From IMG/VR virus record IMGVR_UViG_3300020171_000018, positions 21,803 through 85,802 of that record: a stretch of DNA of 64,000 nt, one strand, 5' to 3'. Numbering within the stretch: position 1 is the stretch's first letter; the number at the start of each line of letters is the position of its first letter. Of the stretch, positions 56,264 to 63,307 are shown in pieces. The translations under genes and the position numbers were made by a program. Under the pieces are notes generated by a model. The model ran no database searches. It saw only the letters and a program-made list of their open reading frames with translations, and was not told where the DNA came from. This DNA is from a virus.

Positions 56264-56292
56264 ATTGTAAAGGGCACCACGCTAGGTGTCAA
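56264..56292 (-). promoter_or_regulatory. inward promoter in the right transposon end
   Basis: Minus strand TTGACA (56292-56287), 17 bp, TACAAT (56269-56264). The -35 box is the inner end of the terminal inverted repeat. Confidence 0.75.
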
Positions 56293-56325
56293 CCAAGTCC
56301 GACTGGAACCCTGTAAGACCCCCAC

Positions 56326-56355
56326 TTGACAATTGACCGATAAACCCCTTACCAT
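56326..56355 (+). promoter_or_regulatory. promoter of the rightward structural block
   Basis: TTGACA (56326-56331), 18 bp, TACCAT (56350-56355). It lies 14 bases outside the transposon and precedes the structured leader. The context CCCCCACTTGACA matches the promoter at 23702 and promoter-like sites near 47317 and 52746. Confidence 0.65.
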
Positions 56356-56360
56356 AGGGT

Positions 56361-56497
56361 TGTCGTTTGGCCCGCACTGGGGCCACAAAGGGACCGAGCA
56401 CCAGCGAGAAGGTGTTGTCGGTCCCTTTTCGTTTGTGCTCGAAAGTATCGGACCCAAGACTCAGGACTCAGGGCAGTAGAGCCAAAGCGAAACGACA
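56361..56497 (+). ncRNA. structured mRNA leader or small RNA
   Basis: Starts at the expected transcription start. TGTCGTTT (56361-56368) pairs with AAACGACA (56490-56497) and encloses a TGGCCC/GGGCCA hairpin (56368-56385) and an 11 bp stem AAAGGGACCGA/TCGGTCCCTTT (56387-56397 with 56418-56428) followed by TTCGTTT, which looks like an intrinsic terminator. The region could be an attenuator controlling the structural genes or the source of a separate small RNA. Confidence 0.5.
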
Positions 56498-56559
56498 GAT
56501 AAGCCAGACGCTCGTAAGGCTGCCCCAGTAGAACCATAATCTACTTGGGAGGTGTACGA

Positions 56560-57066
56560 GTGCCTACGGTTACACTTATCAAGGGAAACCCCGCGAACCC
56601 CAGACGCCACAGGCGCCACTACCGCAGGAACCCCGGAGCCCTCGCGGCCGCAACCAGATCCCTACCCGAATTGGGCGATGCCGTTGCGGGCGTGCTGGGC
56701 GCAGGCGTGGTCCTGACCGTCCCCGCGATGGTGATGAAGACCAGCACGGGCTGGACAAGAGTGCTGGTTGGCGGTCTCATTGGCTTGGGCGGTGCCTGGG
56801 CGACACGCCAGTTCGTCAACCCCAAGGCTGGCAATGCATTTGGGCTGGGCGCTGCTGTCATAGTGCTGGGCCAGGCAGTGGGCGTCGCCACCCAGGGCAA
56901 GTGGGGCATCCCGCTCACCCTGACCGTCGTGCCGCCAATGGAAGGCCGACTCTCCGCCCCCACTCCTCAGCCGACACTGATGAGTGGCATGGACAGGAGC
57001 GTGGGTGCCTTCGTGGATACCACATACGGGGGCGAGAACAGCGCCCTGAACCCACCGTTGGTCTAG
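56560..57066 (+). CDS. membrane protein with N-terminal NP repeats, 168 aa
   Basis: GTG at 56560 after TGGGAGGTGTACGA. The N terminus TLIKGNPANPRRHRRHYRRN is a basic NP-repeat arm, followed by helices AVAGVLGAGVVLTVPAMV, VLVGGLIGLGGAWATRQFV and AFGLGAAVIVLGQAVGVAT, then a short strand-rich end. Viral membrane proteins with this design (basic NP arm plus glycine-rich helices) are known to me from other uncultured viruses. It is likely an abundant virion membrane protein, with the arm binding DNA. Confidence 0.65.
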   Translation: MPTVTLIKGNPANPRRHRRHYRRNPGALAAATRSLPELGDAVAGVLGAGVVLTVPAMVMKTSTGWTRVLVGGLIGLGGAWATRQFVNPKAGNAFGLGAAVIVLGQAVGVATQGKWGIPLTLTVVPPMEGRLSAPTPQPTLMSGMDRSVGAFVDTTYGGENSALNPPLV

Positions 57067-57176
57067 GGGTATCGGTCTAAGGGCCGGTCTAACCTGAACG
57101 TGGAATACCCTGAACATGGAACACCCTGAACAGGCCCGGCTAGGAATAGTCGGGAAGTAGCAGGAAGGAGAAACCG

Positions 57177-57713
57177 ATGTCGTGCATAGTACCAGTCTCG
57201 GAACTCAGCATTGATGCCATACGGAACATGAAACTCAAGGCTCGCCGGATGCTCACGGAGCTGATGGTGCGGGCTGGCAAGGTGCAGGCCCCCAATCAGG
57301 TAGCCGTGCGGGACATTCGCGCCAACGATGACCTCACTATCGCCAACGGCGCAGATACCAACGAGTTCATCACGCCGGCTCTGGTAGCAGCCACCAACCT
57401 CACCTACGTCAACGCGCTGCTGGCTGCCAACAGGTATCTGGCCATTTACGCCGTGGCGATTGACTCCACGCTCCCCGCCCCCATCACCATGCTGTTCCAG
57501 GTCGGCCCCGGTGGAACCACCACTAGGGCTTACGTGGACCTCCAGAAGCTCTACGTGCATGATGAGTTCGTGGGCTACCTGGATGACCCGGTGGTGTACC
57601 AGCCCTCCGACCAGATGTTCATTGCGATGGAAATAGGTCGCACTGACGCAGCCGGCCAGAGGGTGGTCTTGATCGGGTACGTGGCTGAGCCTATGGGCCA
57701 GAGCATCAGCTAG
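57177..57713 (+). CDS. candidate major capsid protein 1, 178 aa
   Basis: ATG after AAGGAGAAACCG, behind a 110-base leader containing a repeated CCTGAACATGGAACA element. A helical start (AIRNMKLKARRMLTELM) precedes a run of strands (NEFITPALVAATNLTYVNAL, YLAIYAVAIDSTLPAPITML, QRVVLIGYVAEP) compatible with a single jelly roll. The gene stands apart from neighbours and is followed by a strong hairpin, as expected for a highly expressed capsid gene. No homologue recalled; the capsid assignment is inference. Confidence 0.45.
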   Translation: MSCIVPVSELSIDAIRNMKLKARRMLTELMVRAGKVQAPNQVAVRDIRANDDLTIANGADTNEFITPALVAATNLTYVNALLAANRYLAIYAVAIDSTLPAPITMLFQVGPGGTTTRAYVDLQKLYVHDEFVGYLDDPVVYQPSDQMFIAMEIGRTDAAGQRVVLIGYVAEPMGQSIS

Positions 57714-57775
57714 ACCCAAAACCTAGAACCAAGGTCTGTCGGCTTTGTCTCCGGGCCGCGGTGTCCATACGGCTC

Positions 57776-57805
57776 CTAGGGGGTGACACGGGGAACACCC
57801 CCTAG
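57776..57805 (+). terminator. strong hairpin after capsid candidate 1
   Basis: CTAGGGGGTG (57776-57785) pairs perfectly with CACCCCCTAG (57796-57805) across a 10-base loop. No T-run follows, so it may be an mRNA stabilising or processing hairpin instead of a true terminator. Confidence 0.5.
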
Positions 57806-57901
57806 AACCCCCAAAAGAAAAGACGGGGGGAATCCCCTGGGAGCCTTGACGGGGAGCAGTACCAGAATCTAGGAGCAGACAAGCAGACAAGGAGCAAGAA
57901 C

Positions 57902-58354
57902 ATGCCACAGTCGCAAAGAGTGAACAGAGTACTCAACATCCTGATGGGATTCAGGCTCTCATACCGTTTGATACCCGCCGTAGCAGCCGGTGCGGCAACT
58001 CCGGGTGTACCAGTCACTTCTGGCGCTCCCGGCGTCGGCGCAGACGTGAACCTCGTGGCAGCCAAGGGCATCGTAGTTGACTTCTGGGCGTGCCAGTTCA
58101 ACTTGGACACCCAGGGCGGTGCCATCCAGATAATGGAACTTCATGTGTGGCAGGGAGCGGCGGTCTGGGCCATAGGAACCCAGATTTCATCGTTCCGCTA
58201 CCACCCGTCACTGGTCACTCCCAACATCGGGGCCATCCCGGTTGGGCCGTACCCGGTACGGCTCTTGGCCAACGCCCAAGTGCAGATGGCCGCAGCTGGC
58301 GCGGCGGCCAGGGTGCTGGGTGTGTCCCTCCTGTATGGGGTGAACTTCATCTAA
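57902..58354 (+). CDS. candidate major capsid protein 2, 150 aa
   Basis: ATG after GACAAGGAGCAAGAAC. A short basic N terminus is followed by strands (FRLSYRLIPAVAAGAATPGV, GIVVDFWACQFNLD, VWAIGTQISSFRYHPS, ARVLGVSLLYGVNFI) in a small jelly-roll-like pattern. Like its neighbour it is flanked by long non-coding spacers (188 and 93 bases) in a genome where genes normally overlap, and it is followed by an 11 bp hairpin. A pair of adjacent small capsid genes is characteristic of single-jelly-roll viruses. Confidence 0.45.
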   Translation: MPQSQRVNRVLNILMGFRLSYRLIPAVAAGAATPGVPVTSGAPGVGADVNLVAAKGIVVDFWACQFNLDTQGGAIQIMELHVWQGAAVWAIGTQISSFRYHPSLVTPNIGAIPVGPYPVRLLANAQVQMAAAGAAARVLGVSLLYGVNFI

Positions 58355-58368
58355 CCCAAGGCATGTGG

Positions 58369-58406
58369 GGCTGGATGAGGGCTCGAACTGGGGCTCTCAT
58401 CCAGCC
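58369..58406 (+). terminator. strong hairpin after capsid candidate 2
   Basis: GGCTGGATGAG (58369-58379) pairs with CTCATCCAGCC (58396-58406). As with the hairpin at 57776 there is no T-run, so partial termination or processing is more likely than full termination. Confidence 0.5.
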
Positions 58407-58447
58407 AAGGTGTGTTACTCCAAAGAGTAAATAAGGAGAGAACACAA

Positions 58448-58849
58448 GTGACAAGAGTGACAAGCAGGAACATTGCAGGACTGGGGCTCTGGTGTAGGGT
58501 CAGGTCTCTCTTTGACAAGCCCTTCTTTGACAAGCCCTCGCTCAAGACTAACGACTTGGAACAGAAATGGGTGTGCGTGGTCCCCATTGCGGCTCTGGGT
58601 GGCGGACTGGGGGCCGTTTGGCTTCCTCTTCGGGACATGCGACGGGAGCAACTGCCGGACAACAGGCCCTCACGATGCGCCAAGTATGCATGGAGAGCGA
58701 CAACGGAGCACGAGGGTGTCTGCTATAAGGTGTGTTGCTTCTCAGATGAGCCCGCTCTTCTCCAACCCGCAGACTATGTTTGGGTGATTGAGAGGCCCCC
58801 AGTACCTGTCGCGGATGCCTCTTTGGCGGCAGTAGGGGCTGGCATATGA
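58448..58849 (+). CDS. hypothetical protein, 133 aa
   Basis: GTG at 58448 after TAAGGAGAGAACACAA. Residues include a tandem FFDKP/LFDKP unit coded by a 16-base direct repeat, and a hydrophobic glycine-rich stretch (VVPIAALGGGLGAVWL). Two cysteines near the C terminus (YKVCCFSD). Function unknown. Its 3' end overlaps the next ATG by 4 bases. Confidence 0.5.
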   Translation: MTRVTSRNIAGLGLWCRVRSLFDKPFFDKPSLKTNDLEQKWVCVVPIAALGGGLGAVWLPLRDMRREQLPDNRPSRCAKYAWRATTEHEGVCYKVCCFSDEPALLQPADYVWVIERPPVPVADASLAAVGAGI

Positions 58850-59754
58850 GCAAGGGCAACAGGATGATTGACTACACCGACAAATCCACGGCGGCCAAAA
58901 TCCCAGCAACCTTTGATAGGCACAACAGACTGCTGGAGAGCTTCACCAAGTTGCAAGAGGTGCAGGAATACTACAAATTGGGGCAGCAAGCATTGGAGCA
59001 GGGTCTTGGGGTGTCAATTTGCCACCTAGGGTGTGGGATTTGCTGCCGGGTTAATGTGCCTATCGCAATGGGCGTGGAGGCTCGGAACATCATCTCTTGG
59101 GCGCTTGGTAGAGGCCCGCTGTTCCTTGAGGGGCTTTTGGACAGATGCGAGAACTGGCTCATTAGCGCAGACGGCCCAACTCATGCTAGGGAAGGGATAA
59201 TCGTAGGTATCATTCCTCGAAAGATACTTGGGGAGTTCCAGACTCTACAAGGGTCACAGTGTCCGTTCCTCAACCCCGACACCACTTGTGTGATCCACGG
59301 AGCACGCCCTATTGTCTGTCAAGCCTTTGGTGTGACCCGTGACCCAGCCCCTATTTGCCCAAGGCCACTTGGGTCGGGGGAGCGTCGAGACCTCATGGCC
59401 ATCATTTCAGGCCCGTCCGTGGATGCTCTGAGGCGCAAAGTCCAACTGATGCGACAGGCGGCCAGTGAAGGGAATCCAGCCTGGGGTGCCAGCGGGCTCC
59501 TGCCGACAATGCTCTTGGCCGCTGGTAGACCAGAGAGGCTAAAGGCACTCATAGCCGAAAACCGCATACCCTCTGCCAAGCTCCTGATGGTAGCTGGGGA
59601 GTATCACGGGCTACTTTGGCAGGACCAGTTGGACGGGGCCAGACAGGGGGTGCCCGGGGAGCTACTCATTGAGCACGACAAGGGCCTTGAAACAGACGGC
59701 ATAGACAGGCGGGACCTGGAGAGGGCCAAGCAGGAGTTCAGGCAACTTGTGTAA
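58846..59754 (+). CDS. YkgJ-type cysteine-cluster protein, 302 aa
   Basis: CHLGCGICC (Cys59, 63, 66 and 67) and the later CPFLNPDTTCVIHGARPIVC match the YkgJ/UPF0153 family, which binds zinc or iron-sulphur through eight cysteines. Bacterial members are of unclear function. The C-terminal 130 residues are helical and not part of the family core. Its presence in a structural operon is unusual. It may be a chaperone or redox factor for assembly. Confidence 0.75.
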   Translation: MSKGNRMIDYTDKSTAAKIPATFDRHNRLLESFTKLQEVQEYYKLGQQALEQGLGVSICHLGCGICCRVNVPIAMGVEARNIISWALGRGPLFLEGLLDRCENWLISADGPTHAREGIIVGIIPRKILGEFQTLQGSQCPFLNPDTTCVIHGARPIVCQAFGVTRDPAPICPRPLGSGERRDLMAIISGPSVDALRRKVQLMRQAASEGNPAWGASGLLPTMLLAAGRPERLKALIAENRIPSAKLLMVAGEYHGLLWQDQLDGARQGVPGELLIEHDKGLETDGIDRRDLERAKQEFRQLV

Positions 59755-59763
59755 CAGGAGAGA

Positions 59764-60066
59764 ATGATGACCACCAGAAGCAAGAAACCTAAGCCCACTG
59801 GGGCTGCTCCGGCTGCTCCGGTTGCTCCGATTCCAGCTCCTACCCCAATCGTGGCTGCGGTGCCCGCGCCAAGGGTGCTAGAGACGCCAAAGGCAGAAGT
59901 GGAGGTTGGGAGCCTCGCCCCCGGTGACTCCTTCCAGCTCGATGGGAGGAGCTGTCGGCGTGAAGGGGGCGTGGGGGATGAGGTGGTGGTCTTGCAGATA
60001 GGGGCGGAAGGGGGTCACGGCGCCAGGTATTTCATGCAGGCGGATACCAAGGTCGTAAAGACATAG
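59764..60066 (+). CDS. small beta protein with Ala/Pro linker, 100 aa
   Basis: ATG after CAGGAGAGA. A basic start, an Ala/Pro linker (residues 12-38) and a C-terminal beta domain (GSLAPGDSFQLDGRSCRREG, ARYFMQADTKVVKT). The linker plus small domain design suits a capsid decoration or tether protein. Confidence 0.5.
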   Translation: MMTTRSKKPKPTGAAPAAPVAPIPAPTPIVAAVPAPRVLETPKAEVEVGSLAPGDSFQLDGRSCRREGGVGDEVVVLQIGAEGGHGARYFMQADTKVVKT

Positions 60067-60096
60067 AAAATACGAAATCAGTCACGGAGGTGTGAA

Positions 60097-60747
60097 ATCG
60101 CTACGCTTACGTTCGCAAGATGGTTCGAACCTGCTCCCGTCCAAGCGGTAGTGCTCCCCGGAGAGAACATTGGAATCTACGTCTCCGGGCAGTACCAGTT
60201 CTACCGGGTGCCCTTTGTGGAGGCAATCCCGTCATCCCGGCAGATGACGCAGAACCTGGGCGTAGTGGGTGCAAACGCCTCCAGCGGCGGCGGCACCCCG
60301 ACGCAGATAACGGTGACGGACGTGCCCGATGGCTATTTTGGGCACTTCCGCTGGATGCCCATTGATGACGCCGAGATAGAGCTGTTCGAGAGCCTGAGCG
60401 TCGGACGGTACGCGACTCTTGGCACTAGGGGTCGGGTGAATGTGCAAACAGGGCTAGTGGACCCGACCTGGGCCTCCACCACCATTGGCGTGTTCGGCGC
60501 TCAGCGGTCTGCATTCATGCTGGCGTGGAACATTGCGGCCATTGGCCTGACCCAGAGCAGGATCAAGTTCTGGGGGTACAAGTATACCTTGGTGCCCTTC
60601 GCCCCGAGCTGGAATATCATCCTGCACAGGATTGCGTTCGCTCAGCCGACGGGTGACCTGACGGCGAGCATGACCCCGGAGCAGAAGAAGCAACTCGCTG
60701 ACTTCAGGGCGACGCTCGTTCCCGCTGAGGGCTTCACGGCGGCTTAG
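60097..60747 (+). CDS. virion protein, beta-rich, possible ATC start, 216 aa
   Basis: Coding sequence is convincing from TLTFARWFEPAPVQAVVLPG onward, but the first ATG/GTG/TTG in frame is a GTG at 60151 that lacks a ribosome-binding site. A strong GGAGG lies 6-7 bases before an ATC at 60097, so either a rare ATC start or the GTG is used. The protein has two beta domains (NIGIYVSGQYQFYRVPFVEA, GYFGHFRWMPIDDAEIELFE) and a basic-free C-terminal helix. Probably a minor capsid or vertex protein. Confidence 0.55.
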   Translation: MATLTFARWFEPAPVQAVVLPGENIGIYVSGQYQFYRVPFVEAIPSSRQMTQNLGVVGANASSGGGTPTQITVTDVPDGYFGHFRWMPIDDAEIELFESLSVGRYATLGTRGRVNVQTGLVDPTWASTTIGVFGAQRSAFMLAWNIAAIGLTQSRIKFWGYKYTLVPFAPSWNIILHRIAFAQPTGDLTASMTPEQKKQLADFRATLVPAEGFTAA

Positions 60748-60817
60748 ACCTAACCCTGATGACCCTGAGGAGAGCCATAAGCCCAGAAACCCGGTAAAAG
60801 AACATGGAGGCGCTACG

Positions 60818-61198
60818 ATGACCATGCTAGTAACAGTGCCATCTAGGGACATAGTTGAGGCGCAGGCAGGCTCCAAGCTCAAGAATGGTGGCCTCATCTC
60901 ACTGATTGCAAACGCTACACCCCTGACGGTCTACACCATGCCGACGGGGCTGACGGCCAGGCTATGGGCGCTCGAGGTGTTCAACGGGAACGCCGCTGAC
61001 ACCATTGTCTCCATAGGCACGGGGTTGGCCCCGCTGGTGCTCGCCATCCCTAGGCTGTTTGTAGGCGCGGGCCTTCACGACATAATTCCGCTGCCCCCGT
61101 TCGAGTTCTCGGCCAACATTACGGCGGAGGCGTCGGTGGCAGGGGCCGCTCCCGCCAACGTGGCCGTGATTCTCTACGTCGTTAGCATCGGCGGGTAG
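60818..61198 (+). CDS. small beta-sandwich virion protein, 126 aa
   Basis: ATG after TGGAGGCGCTACG. Strands such as LISLIANATPLTVYTMPTG, LWALEVFNGNAADTIVSIG and NVAVILYVVSIGG form a compact barrel, like other small virion beta proteins here. No catalytic motif. Confidence 0.5.
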   Translation: MTMLVTVPSRDIVEAQAGSKLKNGGLISLIANATPLTVYTMPTGLTARLWALEVFNGNAADTIVSIGTGLAPLVLAIPRLFVGAGLHDIIPLPPFEFSANITAEASVAGAAPANVAVILYVVSIGG

Positions 61199-61254
61199 AG
61201 GGGAGCATTAGCCTCTCTACATTGAGGTGGTAGGTTGAGGCGGCAGGAGGAGCT

Positions 61255-61611
61255 ATGGGTCAGATAGAGATTGCCTCTTTTACGCTAACGGTTGCTGCGT
61301 CAACAGAGGCTACCGCGCGACAGAACGCCCAAGTTGCTGGCCGCATATTTGAGGTCGGAATCCATTGGCCGGGCGGGTGCAACGGGTTGGTGCGCGTGAG
61401 GGTCTCTCACGGCGCTGTACAAATCGTGCCACGAGACGGGGGGCTGGCGATGGATAATGTGCTGGCTCCCTACCAGGTGGATGAACCAATAGCCAGGGGG
61501 GAACCCCTAGAGGTGGTTGTCCAGAACACAGACGGGGCCTGGCCGCACACAATCACCGTTACTGCCTCCATTAGAAAGGCGGCCAGTAGCGCCGGTGGGG
61601 GCGGAAAGTGA
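61255..61611 (+). CDS. small beta-sandwich virion protein, 118 aa
   Basis: ATG after GGCAGGAGGAGCT. Strands EIASFTLTVAASTEATARQN, GLVRVRVSHGAVQIVPRDG and HTITVTASIRKAASS. Coupled to the next gene by a GTGA overlap. Likely part of the same capsid assembly. Confidence 0.5.
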   Translation: MGQIEIASFTLTVAASTEATARQNAQVAGRIFEVGIHWPGGCNGLVRVRVSHGAVQIVPRDGGLAMDNVLAPYQVDEPIARGEPLEVVVQNTDGAWPHTITVTASIRKAASSAGGGGK

Positions 61612-62096
61612 CGACTCAGACCACTCGACTCATTCCCGCTGTAGGAATAGGCTTCCCCGACTACAGCCGTGGCATCTCCACACAGACTGTGCCCCTGATT
61701 CGCAGCGCAGATGATCAGTACGCCTTTTCGGCCTGGGACTCGGTACTGATAGCCGATGGAGCAAGCACGATAATTGACATTCCAGCCACCCCCCTCATCA
61801 GTGGGGTTCCGACCGTCGTGATATGCTACGACTTCTACTCCTCTATGGACGCAGATGGGTTGTGTATGATGGTGGTGCAATCTGTCTCGGCGGCCCCGGT
61901 GGTGGTGTCACAGGTGGTACGCAAGTTGGGCTATGGGCTAGTGGAAGAGCACTTGGCTGTTGGGTATCCGTTCCAAAACATCATACGCCTCACGCTCCAG
62001 AACCGGACGGGTCAGGCGAGGACTTTCACTTACGGCGTCCTCGGCGTGTGGACGAGTAAGCAGACATTCAACCTAACGAGCACACCTGTACCATGA
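61608..62096 (+). CDS. virion protein, IPAVG family copy 1, 162 aa
   Basis: GTG start overlapping the upstream stop. N terminus TRLIPAVGIGFPDYSRGI matches the next protein's TPIPAVGVGRPDYTQNI, so the two are paralogues. The rest is strand-rich (VPTVVICYDFYSSMDADG, RLTLQNRTGQARTFTYGVLG). Probably capsid or vertex proteins of a hetero-oligomer. Confidence 0.55.
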   Translation: MTTQTTRLIPAVGIGFPDYSRGISTQTVPLIRSADDQYAFSAWDSVLIADGASTIIDIPATPLISGVPTVVICYDFYSSMDADGLCMMVVQSVSAAPVVVSQVVRKLGYGLVEEHLAVGYPFQNIIRLTLQNRTGQARTFTYGVLGVWTSKQTFNLTSTPVP

Positions 62097-62602
62097 TAAC
62101 TACTACAACACCCATCCCCGCTGTAGGAGTAGGCAGGCCGGATTACACGCAGAACATTGCGTGGGCGGCGGTGTCAACCCAGCGTGGGGTGCAGATACGG
62201 CAAACCTTTCATGCCTATGGCACCAATGTGGATACCTTGCCCTACCCTAACGCTTATGGAATGGTCGTGCCTTGGTACAACCACAGCAGCGCTGTGGTGT
62301 ATGTGGTGCCAGATGACCTTCCGGCACACATGCAGAGCCTCCACCTGACTACTCCGCGAGACGTGCTGAAAACCATCCAGCTTTTCCGTTTCGCTTCCTG
62401 GGCTGACTATCTCCTCTGGAATGTGGAGAAGCTGGAGGGTGAGCTCTGGGGGTATGGCGCGCTGACGCTGCGCTGGTCCAAGGGTATGCCAGCGGTGACG
62501 GGGAGGGTCTACGTGATAGGCTTTGGCGAGTTCTCCAACGAGGTGCACTTCGACGTGAGCATCCAGTTGCACAACATCCTGGAAGAGGTAGTGTATGGCT
62601 AA
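62093..62602 (+). CDS. virion protein, IPAVG family copy 2, 169 aa
   Basis: ATGA overlap with the previous gene. Shares the IPAVG-x-G-x-PDY start with copy 1. Strands RQTFHAYGTNVDTLPYPNA and ALTLRWSKGMPAVTGRVYVI follow. Part of the rightward structural operon. Confidence 0.55.
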   Translation: MITTTTPIPAVGVGRPDYTQNIAWAAVSTQRGVQIRQTFHAYGTNVDTLPYPNAYGMVVPWYNHSSAVVYVVPDDLPAHMQSLHLTTPRDVLKTIQLFRFASWADYLLWNVEKLEGELWGYGALTLRWSKGMPAVTGRVYVIGFGEFSNEVHFDVSIQLHNILEEVVYG

Positions 62603-62969
62603 GCCGGACGACCTCAACAAGCCGGGGCCTCCACTCAAGCCGGAGCCGGAGCCGGAGCCCAAGCCGAAGCCGGAGCCGGACAAGCCCTCGGAGCCAACGG
62701 GGGACGTGACATCTGTGGTGCCCACTGAGCGGATTTGGTACGAGGTGGGGAAGCCTGAGAAGCATGAGGTGGTGCATTTCCCCTCTGCCCCAATCGGCCC
62801 AGGTCTGAAGTTCTACCATGCCACGGGTGTCACGCAACTCCTTCTCCGTGAGGGACACAGCAAAGAGGCTACAGGTGCCTTTCTCATAGTCGTGAATCCG
62901 CGGGAGAGGGCACAGGAGAAGAAGGAGAAGCGGGAGAGGGAGAAGAGGGAGAAGGAGACGAAGACATGA
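62595..62969 (+). CDS. virion protein with Pro-Glu-Lys linker, 124 aa
   Basis: An N-terminal linker of about 40 residues (PEPEPEPKPKPEPDKPSEP) is followed by a beta domain (IWYEVGKPEKHEVVHFP, KFYHATGVTQLLL) and a very charged C-terminal helix of Glu/Lys/Arg. A rigid tether between two virion layers is a possible role. Overlaps both neighbours. Confidence 0.5.
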   Translation: MAKPDDLNKPGPPLKPEPEPEPKPKPEPDKPSEPTGDVTSVVPTERIWYEVGKPEKHEVVHFPSAPIGPGLKFYHATGVTQLLLREGHSKEATGAFLIVVNPRERAQEKKEKREREKREKETKT

Positions 62970-63307
62970 CAGAGCAGCGAAGGGTAGTGGAGATAAACCC
63001 CCTAGCTCCTGTGAGCATTACGTCTCTGCCACTGATCACTAGCGCCATCAGCACGGTGGCGGTGGCTATCGTGACCACCGTGGTCCTGGTGGCAACGGCG
63101 GCTAGACGCTACGCCTGCATAGTCAACACGGGGCCGACGTGGGTGTACCTGGCCTTCGCCGAGCCGGCAGTAGTGGGGCGAGGTATCCCCCTGGCCCCCA
63201 ATGGGCTGGGCAGCTACGAGATAACGCTGCTGAACCCGTTTGTTGGCGCTGTCAACGCTATAGCTAATGGTGCGGCCAGCAGCGTGGCTGTAGAGGAGGC
63301 TACGTGA
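62966..63307 (+). CDS. beta-rich virion protein, 113 aa
   Basis: ATGA overlap. A Val/Ile-rich segment (VAVAIVTTVVLVATAA) and a C-terminal domain (ACIVNTGPTWVYLAFAEPAV, GSYEITLLNPFVGAVNAI) of the kind found in phage surface proteins, where a small barrel presents loops. Its stop shares a base with the next ATG. Confidence 0.5.
   Translation: MTEQRRVVEINPLAPVSITSLPLITSAISTVAVAIVTTVVLVATAARRYACIVNTGPTWVYLAFAEPAVVGRGIPLAPNGLGSYEITLLNPFVGAVNAIANGAASSVAVEEAT

Larger units (their letters stand above)
54427..56311 (+). mobile_element. transposon with 25-bp terminal inverted repeats
   Basis: GGGCTCCAGTCGGACTTGGT plus GACA (54427-54451) matches the complement of 56287-56311 in 24 of 25 positions. The 1.9 kb between holds a DDE transposase and three further frames. 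Each terminal repeat ends in TTGACA, which acts as the -35 box of an inward promoter (TACAAT 17 bp on at the right end, TACCCT 17 bp on at the left). No target duplication is visible next to the ends. Confidence 0.75.

Noticed and set aside
60118-60135. GGTTCGAACC, like a tRNA T-loop
   Set aside because: It lies inside a coding region and no acceptor, D or anticodon arm can be drawn around it.
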